Below are positions 6,455-13,072 of a DNA stretch of 16,383 bases, in pieces. Each line of letters opens with the position of its first letter. Positions within the stretch are counted from its first letter, which is position 1. Where the stretch lies: positions 1-16,383 of the forward strand of contig DAIDAB010000031.1 of NCBI GenBank assembly GCA_027310845.1, written 5' to 3'. The notes under the pieces are model-generated. The model made no database searches, was not told where the DNA came from, and worked only from the letters and a program-made list of their open reading frames with translations. Position numbers and translations under genes: made by a program. Origin of the DNA: a bacterium (lineage in GTDB: Archaea > Thermoproteota > Nitrososphaeria > Nitrososphaerales > CADDZS01).

Positions 6455-6925
6455 TCAACTCTTCCTACGTCCTTTGGCACTGTAGAGTTTCACCCACTGA
6501 TCGAGCGGCATGAAGGGAGCACTTATTCTAAGGTTCCTTCGAATGAGCGCGAAATGAGGGTCAGTAGTGTAAAGCGTGTCAACCCCTCCTTTGATTGCTG
6601 TAGCAAGAATAACGGAGTCTGCAAGAGCTAGCCACCTGCCATCAGGGCTTCGCTCTGTTGATCTTATCTTTGCTGACAACTTTCCGATTTCATCGTCGAC
6701 ATTGAATACGCGGATTCCCAGTTTCTCGAGCTCCAAAGATAGTTTCTCTCCAGCTTCGGCCTCATGCGTTCGCTCAAAGGGAGTGTATAATTCAGAGAGT
6801 TGAATTGCGCTGATTATGGCTCTCTGTTTGCCACTTTGAACTTCATCAAGAAGCTTTCCGCATTTTTCCCAACCCGGATCTTCGAACATGACACCAAGGA
6901 ATATGTTGGTGTCTATCAGAATCAA
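6455..6925 (-). CDS. vapC: PIN-domain ribonuclease, VapC-type toxin
   Basis: Mg-dependent endoribonuclease fold of VapC toxins. The 156-residue protein has the four expected acidic residues: D5 in LIDTN, E45 in LSELY, D103 in LADSVILATA and D122 in TTDPHF, so the active site looks intact. Its start is TTG 6925 (MILIDTNIF); the DTN block right after the start fixes it. It lies 17 nt downstream of the AbrB-type antitoxin gene, the standard antitoxin-toxin order. The C-terminal 25 residues (MPLDQWVKLYSAKGRRKS and before) extend slightly past the PIN core and are basic. The RNA target is unknown. Confidence 0.9.
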   Translation of the reverse strand: MILIDTNIFLGVMFEDPGWEKCGKLLDEVQSGKQRAIISAIQLSELYTPFERTHEAEAGEKLSLELEKLGIRVFNVDDEIGKLSAKIRSTERSPDGRWLALADSVILATAIKGGVDTLYTTDPHFALIRRNLRISAPFMPLDQWVKLYSAKGRRKS

Positions 6926-6942
6926 AGTTCTTCTTCGTCCTC

Positions 6943-7167
6943 CTATCTCATCTTGCGAACCAGCTCCGTGGCTTCGAGCCCCAGCTTTCTCCTAGTTCTC
7001 TTGCCAATTCCTCGCAGTGCGGCAGAAGGAACTGCAGACAATCTCAGTACAACTCTATCCTGCTCTACTTCTTCCTCCAAGACATCTCCTGGTTTTATTC
7101 CGAGTTTGTCTCGCACTTCCTTGTGCAATGTGATTTGACCCTTCTTCGAGACTTTGGTCACTGACAT
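6943..7167 (-). CDS. vapB: AbrB/MazE-family antitoxin (VapB)
   Basis: A 74-residue DNA-binding antitoxin expected to neutralise the adjacent PIN toxin and repress the operon. The N-terminal SpoVT-AbrB swapped-hairpin domain (about 1-45) is clear: VTKVSKKGQITLHKEVRDKL followed by IKPGDVLEEEV. The C-terminal 30 residues, rich in Arg and Leu (RGIGKRTRRKLGLEATELV), would be the toxin-binding tail. Start is ATG 7167. A TATA-like element centred near 7193 is 26 nt upstream, predicting a leaderless message, and is flanked by an inverted repeat that fits autoregulation. Confidence 0.9.
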   Translation of the reverse strand: MSVTKVSKKGQITLHKEVRDKLGIKPGDVLEEEVEQDRVVLRLSAVPSAALRGIGKRTRRKLGLEATELVRKMR

Positions 7168-7178
7168 GAATTGGTAGT

Positions 7179-7203
7179 GTAAAGCAAAAGATATACGCTT
7201 TAC
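7179..7203. promoter_or_regulatory. vapBC promoter with palindromic operator
   Basis: A perfect inverted repeat, GTAAAGC (7179-7185) and GCTTTAC (7197-7203), surrounds an 11-nt spacer that holds the minus-strand TATA element (GTATATCTTTT). An AbrB-type dimer bound here would block TBP. Further GTAAAG copies follow at 7215-7220 and 7233-7238. Repression by VapB is inferred. Confidence 0.65.
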
Positions 7204-7214
7204 TGCGAAGTTGA

Positions 7215-7496
7215 GTAAAGCGTGATATCGAAGTAAAGGCGAGAACGCTCAATAAAACGAAGGGAAAGGACATCGAGGCAATTTGGGTTGCAATAACGTC
7301 GAATTTCAAAATCGTGAAATTTGATGCAGAAGATTCTAAAGATGTCGGCCTCATTCACGTCAGCATGAAATTTCCATCTTCGAGTTTTGGTTTAGCTGAG
7401 GCTTTTGTTCTTGCCGCTGCGTGAAAGTTGGAAGGAAGAGTCATCCCAGGCGATCCCGACTTCAGGAACATCGCTGGCGCCGTAAGCCTTTATTGA
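7215..7496 (+). pseudogene. Decayed PIN-domain (VapC-like) gene
   Basis: A broken second PIN-domain gene transcribed away from vapBC. The frame from 7215 to the TGA at 7494-7496 reads as the C-terminal two-thirds of a VapC-like protein: IEVKART (the first acidic region), then FKIVKFDAEDSKDVGLIHV, then FGLAEAFVLAAA and VIPGDPDFR near the end. Two defects are visible. There is no start codon and no N-terminal DxS/T block, because an in-frame TGA stands at 7212. An internal TGA at 7422-7424 interrupts the AAA-RKL-like stretch, where a CGA arginine codon would be expected. The second conserved acidic position is AEA, usually ADA. The third, GDPDF, remains. No in-frame rescue is seen. Confidence 0.75.
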
Positions 7497-7609
7497 GGAA
7501 TATTTTCGCATGGCTGGACTATTGGTTTCAACTATACATTTTATGCGCCGTTGACAACAAATAAATGTGCGAGGGAAAACTCGAGAAAGTCAAGAGCTTC
7601 TGATTCCTT

Positions 7610-8143
7610 TTGTTTGGACTCTCAACAGTCTTGCAGTTTCCCAATGATCCCGTTGCCCTGACCGAATGGTTCCTGTTCTCGGTCGCAATTGTGGTCATTG
7701 TAACTCTAGTCTACGTCTACGTACTCAACAGGACTCCGGTTCCTCAGGGACTCACTGTCGCAAAGATAGAGCAGGCACAAGCCGACTCACAAAAGAAATT
7801 GGATCCACATACATCGCTTCAACAGGCCTCGCAGACACTCCAATCCGGCGATCTGAAAGGCGCAGTGGAAAGCAGCGTGAGGGCGGTGAGTATTGCATTG
7901 AGCAATCTCCTCGTGAGTTCCGGAACCCCGGATCTCTCAGCAATGAGCATAAGTGACATGGCTTACCTAGTGCAAACAAAAGCAAAGTCCGCCCCCCAGA
8001 TAGCCCAGCCAGTTTACCAACTCAACACATTGAGGCTCAAAGCTGTACAAAACCAACCAGTAGACCAGCAGGAAGCTGCGTGGGCTGTCTCCCTTGCTAA
8101 CTGGCTTGTGAATCAGACCGAAACAGAGCAGGTAAAGTTCTAA
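7610..8143 (+). CDS. Membrane-anchored helical protein, unknown function
   Basis: Unrecognised 177-residue protein from TTG 7610. One membrane segment lies at about residues 18-38 (TEWFLFSVAIVVIVTLVYVYVL), followed by a polar, Gln/Ala-rich helical domain (about 48-170) that presumably faces the cytoplasm. The helix AVESSVRAVSIALSNLL is reminiscent of small helical-bundle domains such as HEPN, but the catalytic Arg-x4-His motif is absent, so I do not assign it. Possible TATA elements are TATACATTTT near 7535 and AAATAAATG near 7560. The stop overlaps the convergent gene at 8140 by 4 nt. Confidence 0.7.
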   Translation: MFGLSTVLQFPNDPVALTEWFLFSVAIVVIVTLVYVYVLNRTPVPQGLTVAKIEQAQADSQKKLDPHTSLQQASQTLQSGDLKGAVESSVRAVSIALSNLLVSSGTPDLSAMSISDMAYLVQTKAKSAPQIAQPVYQLNTLRLKAVQNQPVDQQEAAWAVSLANWLVNQTETEQVKF

Positions 8144-8433
8144 GGCTCGATGACGAAGGTCTTCTTATCGCGAATGGCCCGCTCCGTCTGCTTTAGAATA
8201 TCATCGAAGGACTGACCAAGAACTTCGCATTTGAGGTCTATCTTGATCTTTTTCACACGTTCGGAGAGCATGATCGAATCAGGCGAGTCAAGTATCAGGA
8301 CGGTCTCCCCGTGGAAATCCTTGGGTATTAAGATTGCCCTAGTCGACTTTAGAAACTTTACGAACATTCTGGCGGTCATGTACGGGTTTGTCACTTCTCC
8401 CAGATTCAGCCGCACTGTCATCTCAAGAAACAC
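8140..8433 (-). CDS. Small hypothetical protein
   Basis: A 97-residue protein from GTG 8433, or 93 residues from ATG 8421 (MTVRLNLGEVTNPY), which looks the more natural N-terminus. No family is recognised. The sequence alternates short strands and helices (RAILIPKDF, ETVLILDSPD, FDDILKQTERAIRDKK), suggesting a compact alpha/beta fold without membrane segments. It lies convergent to the membrane-anchored gene (4-nt overlap) and divergent from the DUF99 gene across about 70 nt. Good codon-level protein character supports coding. Confidence 0.65.
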   Translation of the reverse strand: MFLEMTVRLNLGEVTNPYMTARMFVKFLKSTRAILIPKDFHGETVLILDSPDSIMLSERVKKIKIDLKCEVLGQSFDDILKQTERAIRDKKTFVIEP

Positions 8434-8500
8434 TTCAACGTCAAGAACAATGAAAAAGCAATAGAAATGGGTTTATCGGGTAACAAACAAGGAGATTCTG

Positions 8501-9079
8501 TTGCCACTTCACCTTGAAAAGAAAGCAATCCGTGCGCTAGGCGTAGCTGAGAGCTTCTCGCCGAAAGACAAGTTCTCAACGCTTGCTGGAGTCGTGATGC
8601 GAAGCGATCTCGTGATTGACGGGTTTGTCTTGGGAAAGACAAAGGTCTCAGGATCAGACGCGACTTTATCCATCTCGCGCCTTTACACAAAGCTCGGGCG
8701 AAACGACGTAAACGCGATTCTCCTTTCCGGGAGCATTCTCAGCCTTTACAACCTGATTGATGTTGATGCACTTTACGAAGAACTTCGAGTTCCAATCGTT
8801 GCACTGACATTCAGAAGGTCCCAGTCAGATCTCAAGAGAAACATTGAGAGGCGTTTTCCTCCAAGGACAGCTTTTGCAAAGATCAAAATCCTTGAAAAAC
8901 TTGGAAAGCCAACCAGTCTTGTCCTCGCAACGGGCTATCCAATATTTATAAGATGTGCCGGGATAACTGAGAAAGATTCCTTGAGATTGCTAGAGAGGTT
9001 CACCCTTCAGGGAGCAATACCCGAACCGGTCAGGGTCGCAAGACTCTTTGCAAAGACCGTTACTTCATTTACGAAATAG
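8501..9079 (+). CDS. DUF99 family protein (endonuclease V-related fold)
   Basis: Member of the archaeal DUF99 family (COG1628), distantly related to endonuclease V in fold; biochemical role unknown. The 192 residues show the family pattern: RALGVAESF near the N-terminus, FSTLAGVVMRSDLVIDGFVLGK (25-46), AILLSGSILSLYNLIDVDALYEEL (72-95), VPIVALTFR (97-105) and the C-terminal PEPVRVARLFA (175-185). Usually the first block reads G-DD-PF; here it is GVAESFS, so the acidic pair is not conserved. Start is TTG 8501, supported by a GGAG Shine-Dalgarno sequence at 8491-8494. The 3' end overlaps the convergent cupredoxin gene by 73 nt. Confidence 0.85.
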   Translation: MPLHLEKKAIRALGVAESFSPKDKFSTLAGVVMRSDLVIDGFVLGKTKVSGSDATLSISRLYTKLGRNDVNAILLSGSILSLYNLIDVDALYEELRVPIVALTFRRSQSDLKRNIERRFPPRTAFAKIKILEKLGKPTSLVLATGYPIFIRCAGITEKDSLRLLERFTLQGAIPEPVRVARLFAKTVTSFTK

Positions 9080-9681
9080 GAAAACCCGATTCCTCCAAGT
9101 ATTGCCGATGTTGTAGATGTGATTGTCGAACTCGTGCTAGCCGCTTGAGTGGTGTGCGTTGTCAGACCAGCAGGAGCGGGTTTTACTATGATTGTTCCAA
9201 TCATGTTTGGGTGATACTTGCAGTAGTATCCGTAAGTGCCTGCCACAGTAAATGTAAAATTGAGAGTATCCCCAGGCGTCCCTTTCGATAGAATATTGTT
9301 ATACGCCGTGGGTTGGCTCCAAGAATAGAAAGCAGGGTCGATACTTTGATCAGTCGAGTTTGCCGTGACCGTGTGCTCTGCCGCATCATCATTCGTCCAG
9401 ACAACAGTTGAATTGTAGCCTAGATATACGGTCGCGACGTTCGGAAAGTAAGTCAGAGCTCTCGCAGCTGATGGGGCGCCAGGCAAGATTGTAACATTGC
9501 CAAAGTATGGAGTTACTTGCACAGAGGATGTAGTGGAAGTTGTGTTTGACGCAACTGATGGATAGTAGACTATTTGATAATATCCTAAAAGCGCGGCGGC
9601 GATGATCAGAATGACAATAATTGCAGGGCCCATTCCACGTACTGCGCGTGGTGTGGTTGGGGTTTGCGGAATCGAGTTCAT
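9007..9681 (-). CDS. Membrane-anchored plastocyanin-like cupredoxin
   Basis: Blue (type 1) copper electron carrier on the outer face of the membrane. Counting from ATG 9681 (224 residues): an N-terminal anchor at about 19-40, a Ser/Thr-rich linker, and a plastocyanin/azurin-type domain at about 55-167. Copper ligands are visible: H103 in AEHTV, then C154, H157 and M160 in YYCKYHPNM. A Thr/Ser-rich tail leads to a weakly hydrophobic C-terminus (about 192-212), possibly a second anchor. The longer frame to 9912 is rejected because it would overlap the divergent Rieske gene and its promoter. A TATA-like CCTTAAATGAA sits about 45 nt upstream. The neighbours suggest it exchanges electrons with the bc complex. 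Confidence 0.9.
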   Translation of the reverse strand: MNSIPQTPTTPRAVRGMGPAIIVILIIAAALLGYYQIVYYPSVASNTTSTTSSVQVTPYFGNVTILPGAPSAARALTYFPNVATVYLGYNSTVVWTNDDAAEHTVTANSTDQSIDPAFYSWSQPTAYNNILSKGTPGDTLNFTFTVAGTYGYYCKYHPNMIGTIIVKPAPAGLTTHTTQAASTSSTITSTTSAILGGIGFSYFVNEVTVFAKSLATLTGSGIAP

Positions 9682-9720
9682 AGAAAAAAAATCGCGCCAG
9701 ACAGGAAGCGATCTGAATTC

Positions 9721-9735
9721 TTCATTTAAGGATTT
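9721..9735 (-). promoter_or_regulatory. Predicted TATA box for the cupredoxin gene
   Basis: On the minus strand this reads AAAATCCTTAAATGAA, with TTAAA about 45 nt before ATG 9681. It would leave a leader of around 20 nt. Confidence 0.45.
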
Positions 9736-9767
9736 TTCGATCAATGTTAGCTCTATCTCATTCTCAA

Positions 9768-9780
9768 CCCTTAAATACGA
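9768..9780 (+). promoter_or_regulatory. Predicted TATA box for the Rieske-cytochrome b operon
   Basis: CCCTTAAATACGA lies about 42 nt before TTG 9817. It faces away from the similar minus-strand CCTTAAATG element about 40 nt to its left, so the cupredoxin and bc genes have separate but similar divergent promoters. Confidence 0.5.
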
Positions 9781-9816
9781 TCGGTCGAAGCGCTGATTTT
9801 CGGGTCGTCCTGACTG

Positions 9817-10737
9817 TTGTCTAGTCCTGAAGACGAAAAGAAGAAAACTCAGGCACAACAGCAAAAGCAGGAAGATAGTACTACTGCAACTCAGCCCGAG
9901 GAAAAGACCCAACCTCCTTCCACTTCACAATCAGTACCTTCCGCTCCAATTTCAAAGCCAGTCACTTCTACTTCAGTTGCAAAGCCAGTTACTTCCACGC
10001 CGATCGGCAGGCCGACCACTTCGCCTGTTAGTGCCGCCGTAGCAAAGCCTGCCTCTACTCTTACCAATCCTCCCATAAAGCCTACAGTACCGCAAAAACC
10101 GCAGGAGTCAAAGCAGGATATTTCTCGGCGGAACTTTTTGAAACTCGTCGCAATTGCGGGCGGAGTGATCATGGTGGGCTCATTTGGGCAACTTTTCCCT
10201 TTTCTTCAAGGCTCTGTCGGTCAGGCAAGTGCAACTACCCAAGTAATACAAGACATCAGTACTGGAGCCCCAATCAAAACTAGTGACATACCGGTTAACG
10301 GTTTCAAGATTTTCATCTGGCCCAGGACTGGGAATCCAGCAGTCGACGCAGACAGTTTCAGGCAGTGCGTCGTGATACATCTCCCTCCTGGTTTGACTGC
10401 GCCGTCGAGTGTTTCAGCTGTCGACCCTGCAACAAATGACATTTTCATCGCATTCAGTAGAGTCTGTGTGCATCTATGGTGTCTATGGAACTACATTGCA
10501 GCAGATAAGAGGATGGAGTGCCCGTGTCATGGAAGCCAATACGTTCCCGGCACAGGACAGTACCCAAGCTTCCCACCAGCTACCGACCAGCCCCCAGGCA
10601 TGGCAGTCGCCGGCCCAGCTTCGCTTCAAACACCGCCTAACAATATGGCTCCGATAGTCAAACTATCAATTGCATCCGATGGAACTATTTCTGCAACTCA
10701 GCTTATAGGACAGGTAGGCTGCGGTCAGAAATGCTAG
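9817..10737 (+). CDS. Rieske iron-sulfur protein with long N-terminal linker
   Basis: The [2Fe-2S] subunit that takes an electron from quinol in a cytochrome bc complex. The cluster motifs are intact: CVHLWC (C217, H219, C222) and CPCHGS (C235, C237, H238), giving the two Cys and two His ligands and the usual disulfide pair. A twin-arginine export motif SRRNFLKL (103-110) precedes the membrane anchor (about 108-130). Oddly, about 100 Pro/Ser/Thr/Lys-rich residues come before it, including a 9-residue near-repeat (KPVTSTSVA, KPVTSTPIG). No in-frame ATG occurs until M119, so TTG 9817 is chosen. Additional cysteines (C184, C302, C306) are unusual. Cytochrome b follows after 25 nt. Confidence 0.95.
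   Translation: MSSPEDEKKKTQAQQQKQEDSTTATQPEEKTQPPSTSQSVPSAPISKPVTSTSVAKPVTSTPIGRPTTSPVSAAVAKPASTLTNPPIKPTVPQKPQESKQDISRRNFLKLVAIAGGVIMVGSFGQLFPFLQGSVGQASATTQVIQDISTGAPIKTSDIPVNGFKIFIWPRTGNPAVDADSFRQCVVIHLPPGLTAPSSVSAVDPATNDIFIAFSRVCVHLWCLWNYIAADKRMECPCHGSQYVPGTGQYPSFPPATDQPPGMAVAGPASLQTPPNNMAPIVKLSIASDGTISATQLIGQVGCGQKC
9955..10008 (+). repeat. Two imperfect 27-nt tandem units in the Rieske linker
   Basis: Two consecutive 27-nt units encode KPVTSTSVA and KPVTSTPIG, and a degenerate third (RPTTSPVSA) follows. The first two differ mostly at third positions in their first half. The repeat lies in the predicted disordered cytoplasmic linker. Confidence 0.6.
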
Positions 10738-10762
10738 AAAATTAACAAGGAACCAAAGACAG

Positions 10763-12166
10763 ATGTCGCAAACAACAGCTCCCACACAACAGGAAAAACA
10801 GCGGATCGGAGTCCGCTACCTCATCAAGAAGTTGTACGACTGGATTGTCGCAGGGCTCGACAGGACCGGTTGGGTTTCCTACAAATTCACTTTTCCAAAA
10901 AGATTTGTGAGCCCGCTTCCGTTCTTGGGCTTTCTAACATTCATCTGTTTTCTGATACTGGGAATCACTGGTGCTCTCCTGATGCTATTTTACACGCCCT
11001 CCCTTACTTCGTCGTGGCAGAGCGTAGCAGCGATCAACAACACAATCCCGTATGGAGAGATTATCAGAAACATTCACTACCATGCCTCAAACGCGATGAT
11101 CTTTCTCGCGCTTCTCCACATGTACTACAATTATTTCAGCGGGCGATTCAAAATAAGGAATGAAATTATCTGGGTCACAGGAATAATCTTTGGCACGATC
11201 ACAGTTCTTGAGGCGTTCACGGGATACGATATCATAGTAAACACTAGGGCAGTTCTAGCGGTGAGCATTGGGGTTTCGTTGAACTACTCCGCTCCTTCCA
11301 TCGGCCCTCAGCTGGTGCACACCATATTTGGCTATGGCTTTCCCGACTTTATCCTAAGGTTCTATGCTCTGCACATATTCATACTTCCCATAGTCATGGT
11401 TATCCTCACCCTCGTTCACTTTCCGAGGTACCTCACGTTTGATCTTCCATTCGTCTCCGCCGTGTTCGGCGCGATCCTACTGGTAGGTGGCATGTACCCA
11501 GTGTCTTTAGGAGTGCCTTACGTTGCAACTACCAATCCGCTCACATTCTCAAATGTAGGATACACGCTCCCTGAATGGTACTTGACTAGTCTCTACGCTT
11601 TTCTCAGGACTTTCATGCCAAAGTTCATCGCTGGAATATTGCTCCCGACGCTCTTCATTTTGATGTTCTTGGTGATTCCTTTTGTCGACAAGAGCAAGAA
11701 ATTCTCATGGAAGGATAGGCCATTCTTCACCGCTCTTGGAATCGCAAGCATTGCGCAGATACTTCTCACGACTTACTGGGGCTTTTACATCAATGAGAAT
11801 GCACTTACACCCACACAAGCGCTGTTTATTGACCCGGTTCAGTTATTCGGCGCTATGATACTGGCCGCTGCGCTGAGCTACGTCGGCACGTATGCATTGC
11901 TCAGGAGGATGGCATCCAAGGGCGGAGGTAAAGTCGCAAGAGGAAAGAGGCCCCAACCAGTCACTTTTCTCACTTCAAAGTGGATTACGGGAGTGTTAGT
12001 GGCAATGGTTGTGGTCCAAGTGCTTGTGGCCGCGGCTGCGATTTATGCATCCGGAGTGTTTTCCCGATACTATTTCCCGAACCTCGAAATGTTCGATCTT
12101 GGCGCAGTCGTGCTGATCTTCGCAGCGATGTATCACATCTACAGGTACAGTAGGCCGCTGACGTAA
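10763..12166 (+). CDS. Cytochrome b of a bc-type quinol oxidase complex
   Basis: Dihaem membrane subunit that oxidises quinol with the Rieske protein. The 467 residues contain the N-terminal four-helix haem domain and the C-terminal subunit-IV-like part in one chain. Likely haem ligands are H105/H119 and H204/H219. The second pair is 15 residues apart, as in b6f-type proteins, rather than 14 as in mitochondrial bc1. The Qo-site PEW motif is present at 270-272 (TLPEWYLTSLYAF). After the PEW region come three or more helices plus a basic loop (KGGGKVARGKRPQ, 386-398) and two further helices to the C-terminus, longer than cytochrome b6f parts. Start ATG 10763 follows the Rieske stop by 25 nt, indicating an operon. 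No cytochrome c1 gene is adjacent; the cupredoxin is the likely acceptor. Confidence 0.95.
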   Translation: MSQTTAPTQQEKQRIGVRYLIKKLYDWIVAGLDRTGWVSYKFTFPKRFVSPLPFLGFLTFICFLILGITGALLMLFYTPSLTSSWQSVAAINNTIPYGEIIRNIHYHASNAMIFLALLHMYYNYFSGRFKIRNEIIWVTGIIFGTITVLEAFTGYDIIVNTRAVLAVSIGVSLNYSAPSIGPQLVHTIFGYGFPDFILRFYALHIFILPIVMVILTLVHFPRYLTFDLPFVSAVFGAILLVGGMYPVSLGVPYVATTNPLTFSNVGYTLPEWYLTSLYAFLRTFMPKFIAGILLPTLFILMFLVIPFVDKSKKFSWKDRPFFTALGIASIAQILLTTYWGFYINENALTPTQALFIDPVQLFGAMILAAALSYVGTYALLRRMASKGGGKVARGKRPQPVTFLTSKWITGVLVAMVVVQVLVAAAAIYASGVFSRYYFPNLEMFDLGAVVLIFAAMYHIYRYSRPLT

Positions 12167-12305
12167 ATTTAGATTTCACTGAACTCTCGATTCCTTGCGA
12201 GAAGCTCGAAAACAAAAAAATTCGGGCTCTCTTGGACTTATCGATAAGAGATCAAATAGAAGCGACTTCATATATTTCTACAGCATTGGTAGAGAAATTG
12301 CGTAC

Positions 12306-12320
12306 CATAAAAAAAAGAAA
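12306..12320 (-). terminator. Possible T-rich terminator
   Basis: The minus strand has a long T-rich run (CTTTCTTTTTTTTATGG) about 75 nt beyond the stop of the gene at 12392-12616. Archaeal transcription often ends at such runs. A second shorter T-run lies near 12213-12220. Confidence 0.35.
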
Positions 12321-12391
12321 GAGTTGAACGTCCTCTCGCCATGTCAGAGAGAACGCATCAGCTCGACTGAGTTGGATTGGTTGTTGTGAGG

Positions 12392-12616
12392 TTAGTGAGA
12401 ACCTGCGTGGCTCCAAAGGAACAAGAAGGCAAGCATTAGAATCGAACCAGCCAAACCAGATATCATTGCGCCGACAATGTCTGAGTTTGCGGATCCGAAT
12501 AGGTATTCCATGCCAAGTACGAATGGTCCTCTTCCGAGGTAGAATATGAATCCCAGCGCGTATCCCAACAGCCAGAATCCAAAGATGACTGGTCCACGAC
12601 CAATTTGTCCTGCCAT
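12392..12616 (-). CDS. Small two-helix membrane protein
   Basis: Unrecognised 74-residue protein from ATG 12616. Two hydrophobic segments are visible: about 9-36 (VIFGFWLLGYALGFIFYLGRGPFVL) and about 45-68 (DIVGAMISGLAGSILMLAFLFLW), with a short Gly-rich loop and a His-containing tail (SHAGSH). A TATA-like CATATTTTG lies about 55 nt upstream on the minus strand. It stands convergent to cytochrome b but separated by 225 nt. Size and topology fit an accessory subunit of a membrane complex; this is inference only. Confidence 0.6.
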   Translation of the reverse strand: MAGQIGRGPVIFGFWLLGYALGFIFYLGRGPFVLGMEYLFGSANSDIVGAMISGLAGSILMLAFLFLWSHAGSH

Positions 12617-12733
12617 GGAGTAAGGAAAAGCCGGTTTTCCTATAGAACAGATGAGTGAACCTTTCTTGACAAAATATGCAAGATTTGATGTTTTTCTTTT
12701 GATTAATCCGACCTTAAGGGGTTGAGATCTCTC

Positions 12734-13072
12734 TCAAGCCTCGACCGCGCACCACTTTCCCTGACCTTCGAAGAATTGCACCTTGTCTACGGGAAGGCTC
12801 TTCCTCAACTCCGCAAAAATCCAGTTCGCAATGTTCTCCGAGGTTGGACGTTCAAACCTCTCGTTGAGATCCTTGTGGTCGACATTGGACAAGACGGTCC
12901 AGCATTTGTCCTCCATTTCCTTAAAGTCCATTATCATGCCGTCAGGACCCATGTCACCGTGAAGCTCGACGATCACTCTTGCAGTATGACCGTGCTTTAC
13001 GCCGCACTTTGGATGGCCTGGCAATAAATGGCTGTAATCCACGAAAAATTCCATTCCGAGACCAGTCTTCAA
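12734..13072 (-). CDS. queD: QueD / 6-pyruvoyl-tetrahydropterin synthase family enzyme
   Basis: Acts on a dihydroneopterin phosphate; in archaea QueD-type enzymes make 6-carboxy-tetrahydropterin for preQ0 and archaeosine, while other family members serve pterin synthesis. The 112-residue chain keeps the family's key residues: zinc ligands H15, H27 and H29 (SHLLPG, KHGH), the catalytic C23 (KCGVKHGH), the NVDHKDLN block (63-70), PTSENIANW (76-84) and E102 in FFEGQGKWC. The CxxxHGH spacing favours QueD. It overlaps the upstream mptA gene by 4 nt (13069-13072), so GTP cyclohydrolase and this enzyme are co-translated. Subtype between QueD and PTPS is not certain. Confidence 0.9.
   Translation of the reverse strand: MKTGLGMEFFVDYSHLLPGHPKCGVKHGHTARVIVELHGDMGPDGMIMDFKEMEDKCWTVLSNVDHKDLNERFERPTSENIANWIFAELRKSLPVDKVQFFEGQGKWCAVEA

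Noticed and set aside
7422..7424. Selenocysteine or programmed read-through at the internal TGA of the PIN frame
   Set aside because: The expected residue is Arg, the N-terminus is also missing, and no recoding signal is visible; gene decay is simpler.
7610..8143. HEPN ribonuclease partner for the nearby toxin locus
   Set aside because: The Rx4-6H catalytic motif is absent and an N-terminal membrane helix is present.
9682..9912. 77-residue N-terminal extension of the cupredoxin frame
   Set aside because: It would overlap the Rieske start and both promoters; ATG 9681 directly precedes a normal N-terminal anchor.
12195..12389. 64-codon plus-strand frame after cytochrome b
   Set aside because: Low-complexity, Lys-rich and shaped by A-runs that fit a terminator on the other strand.
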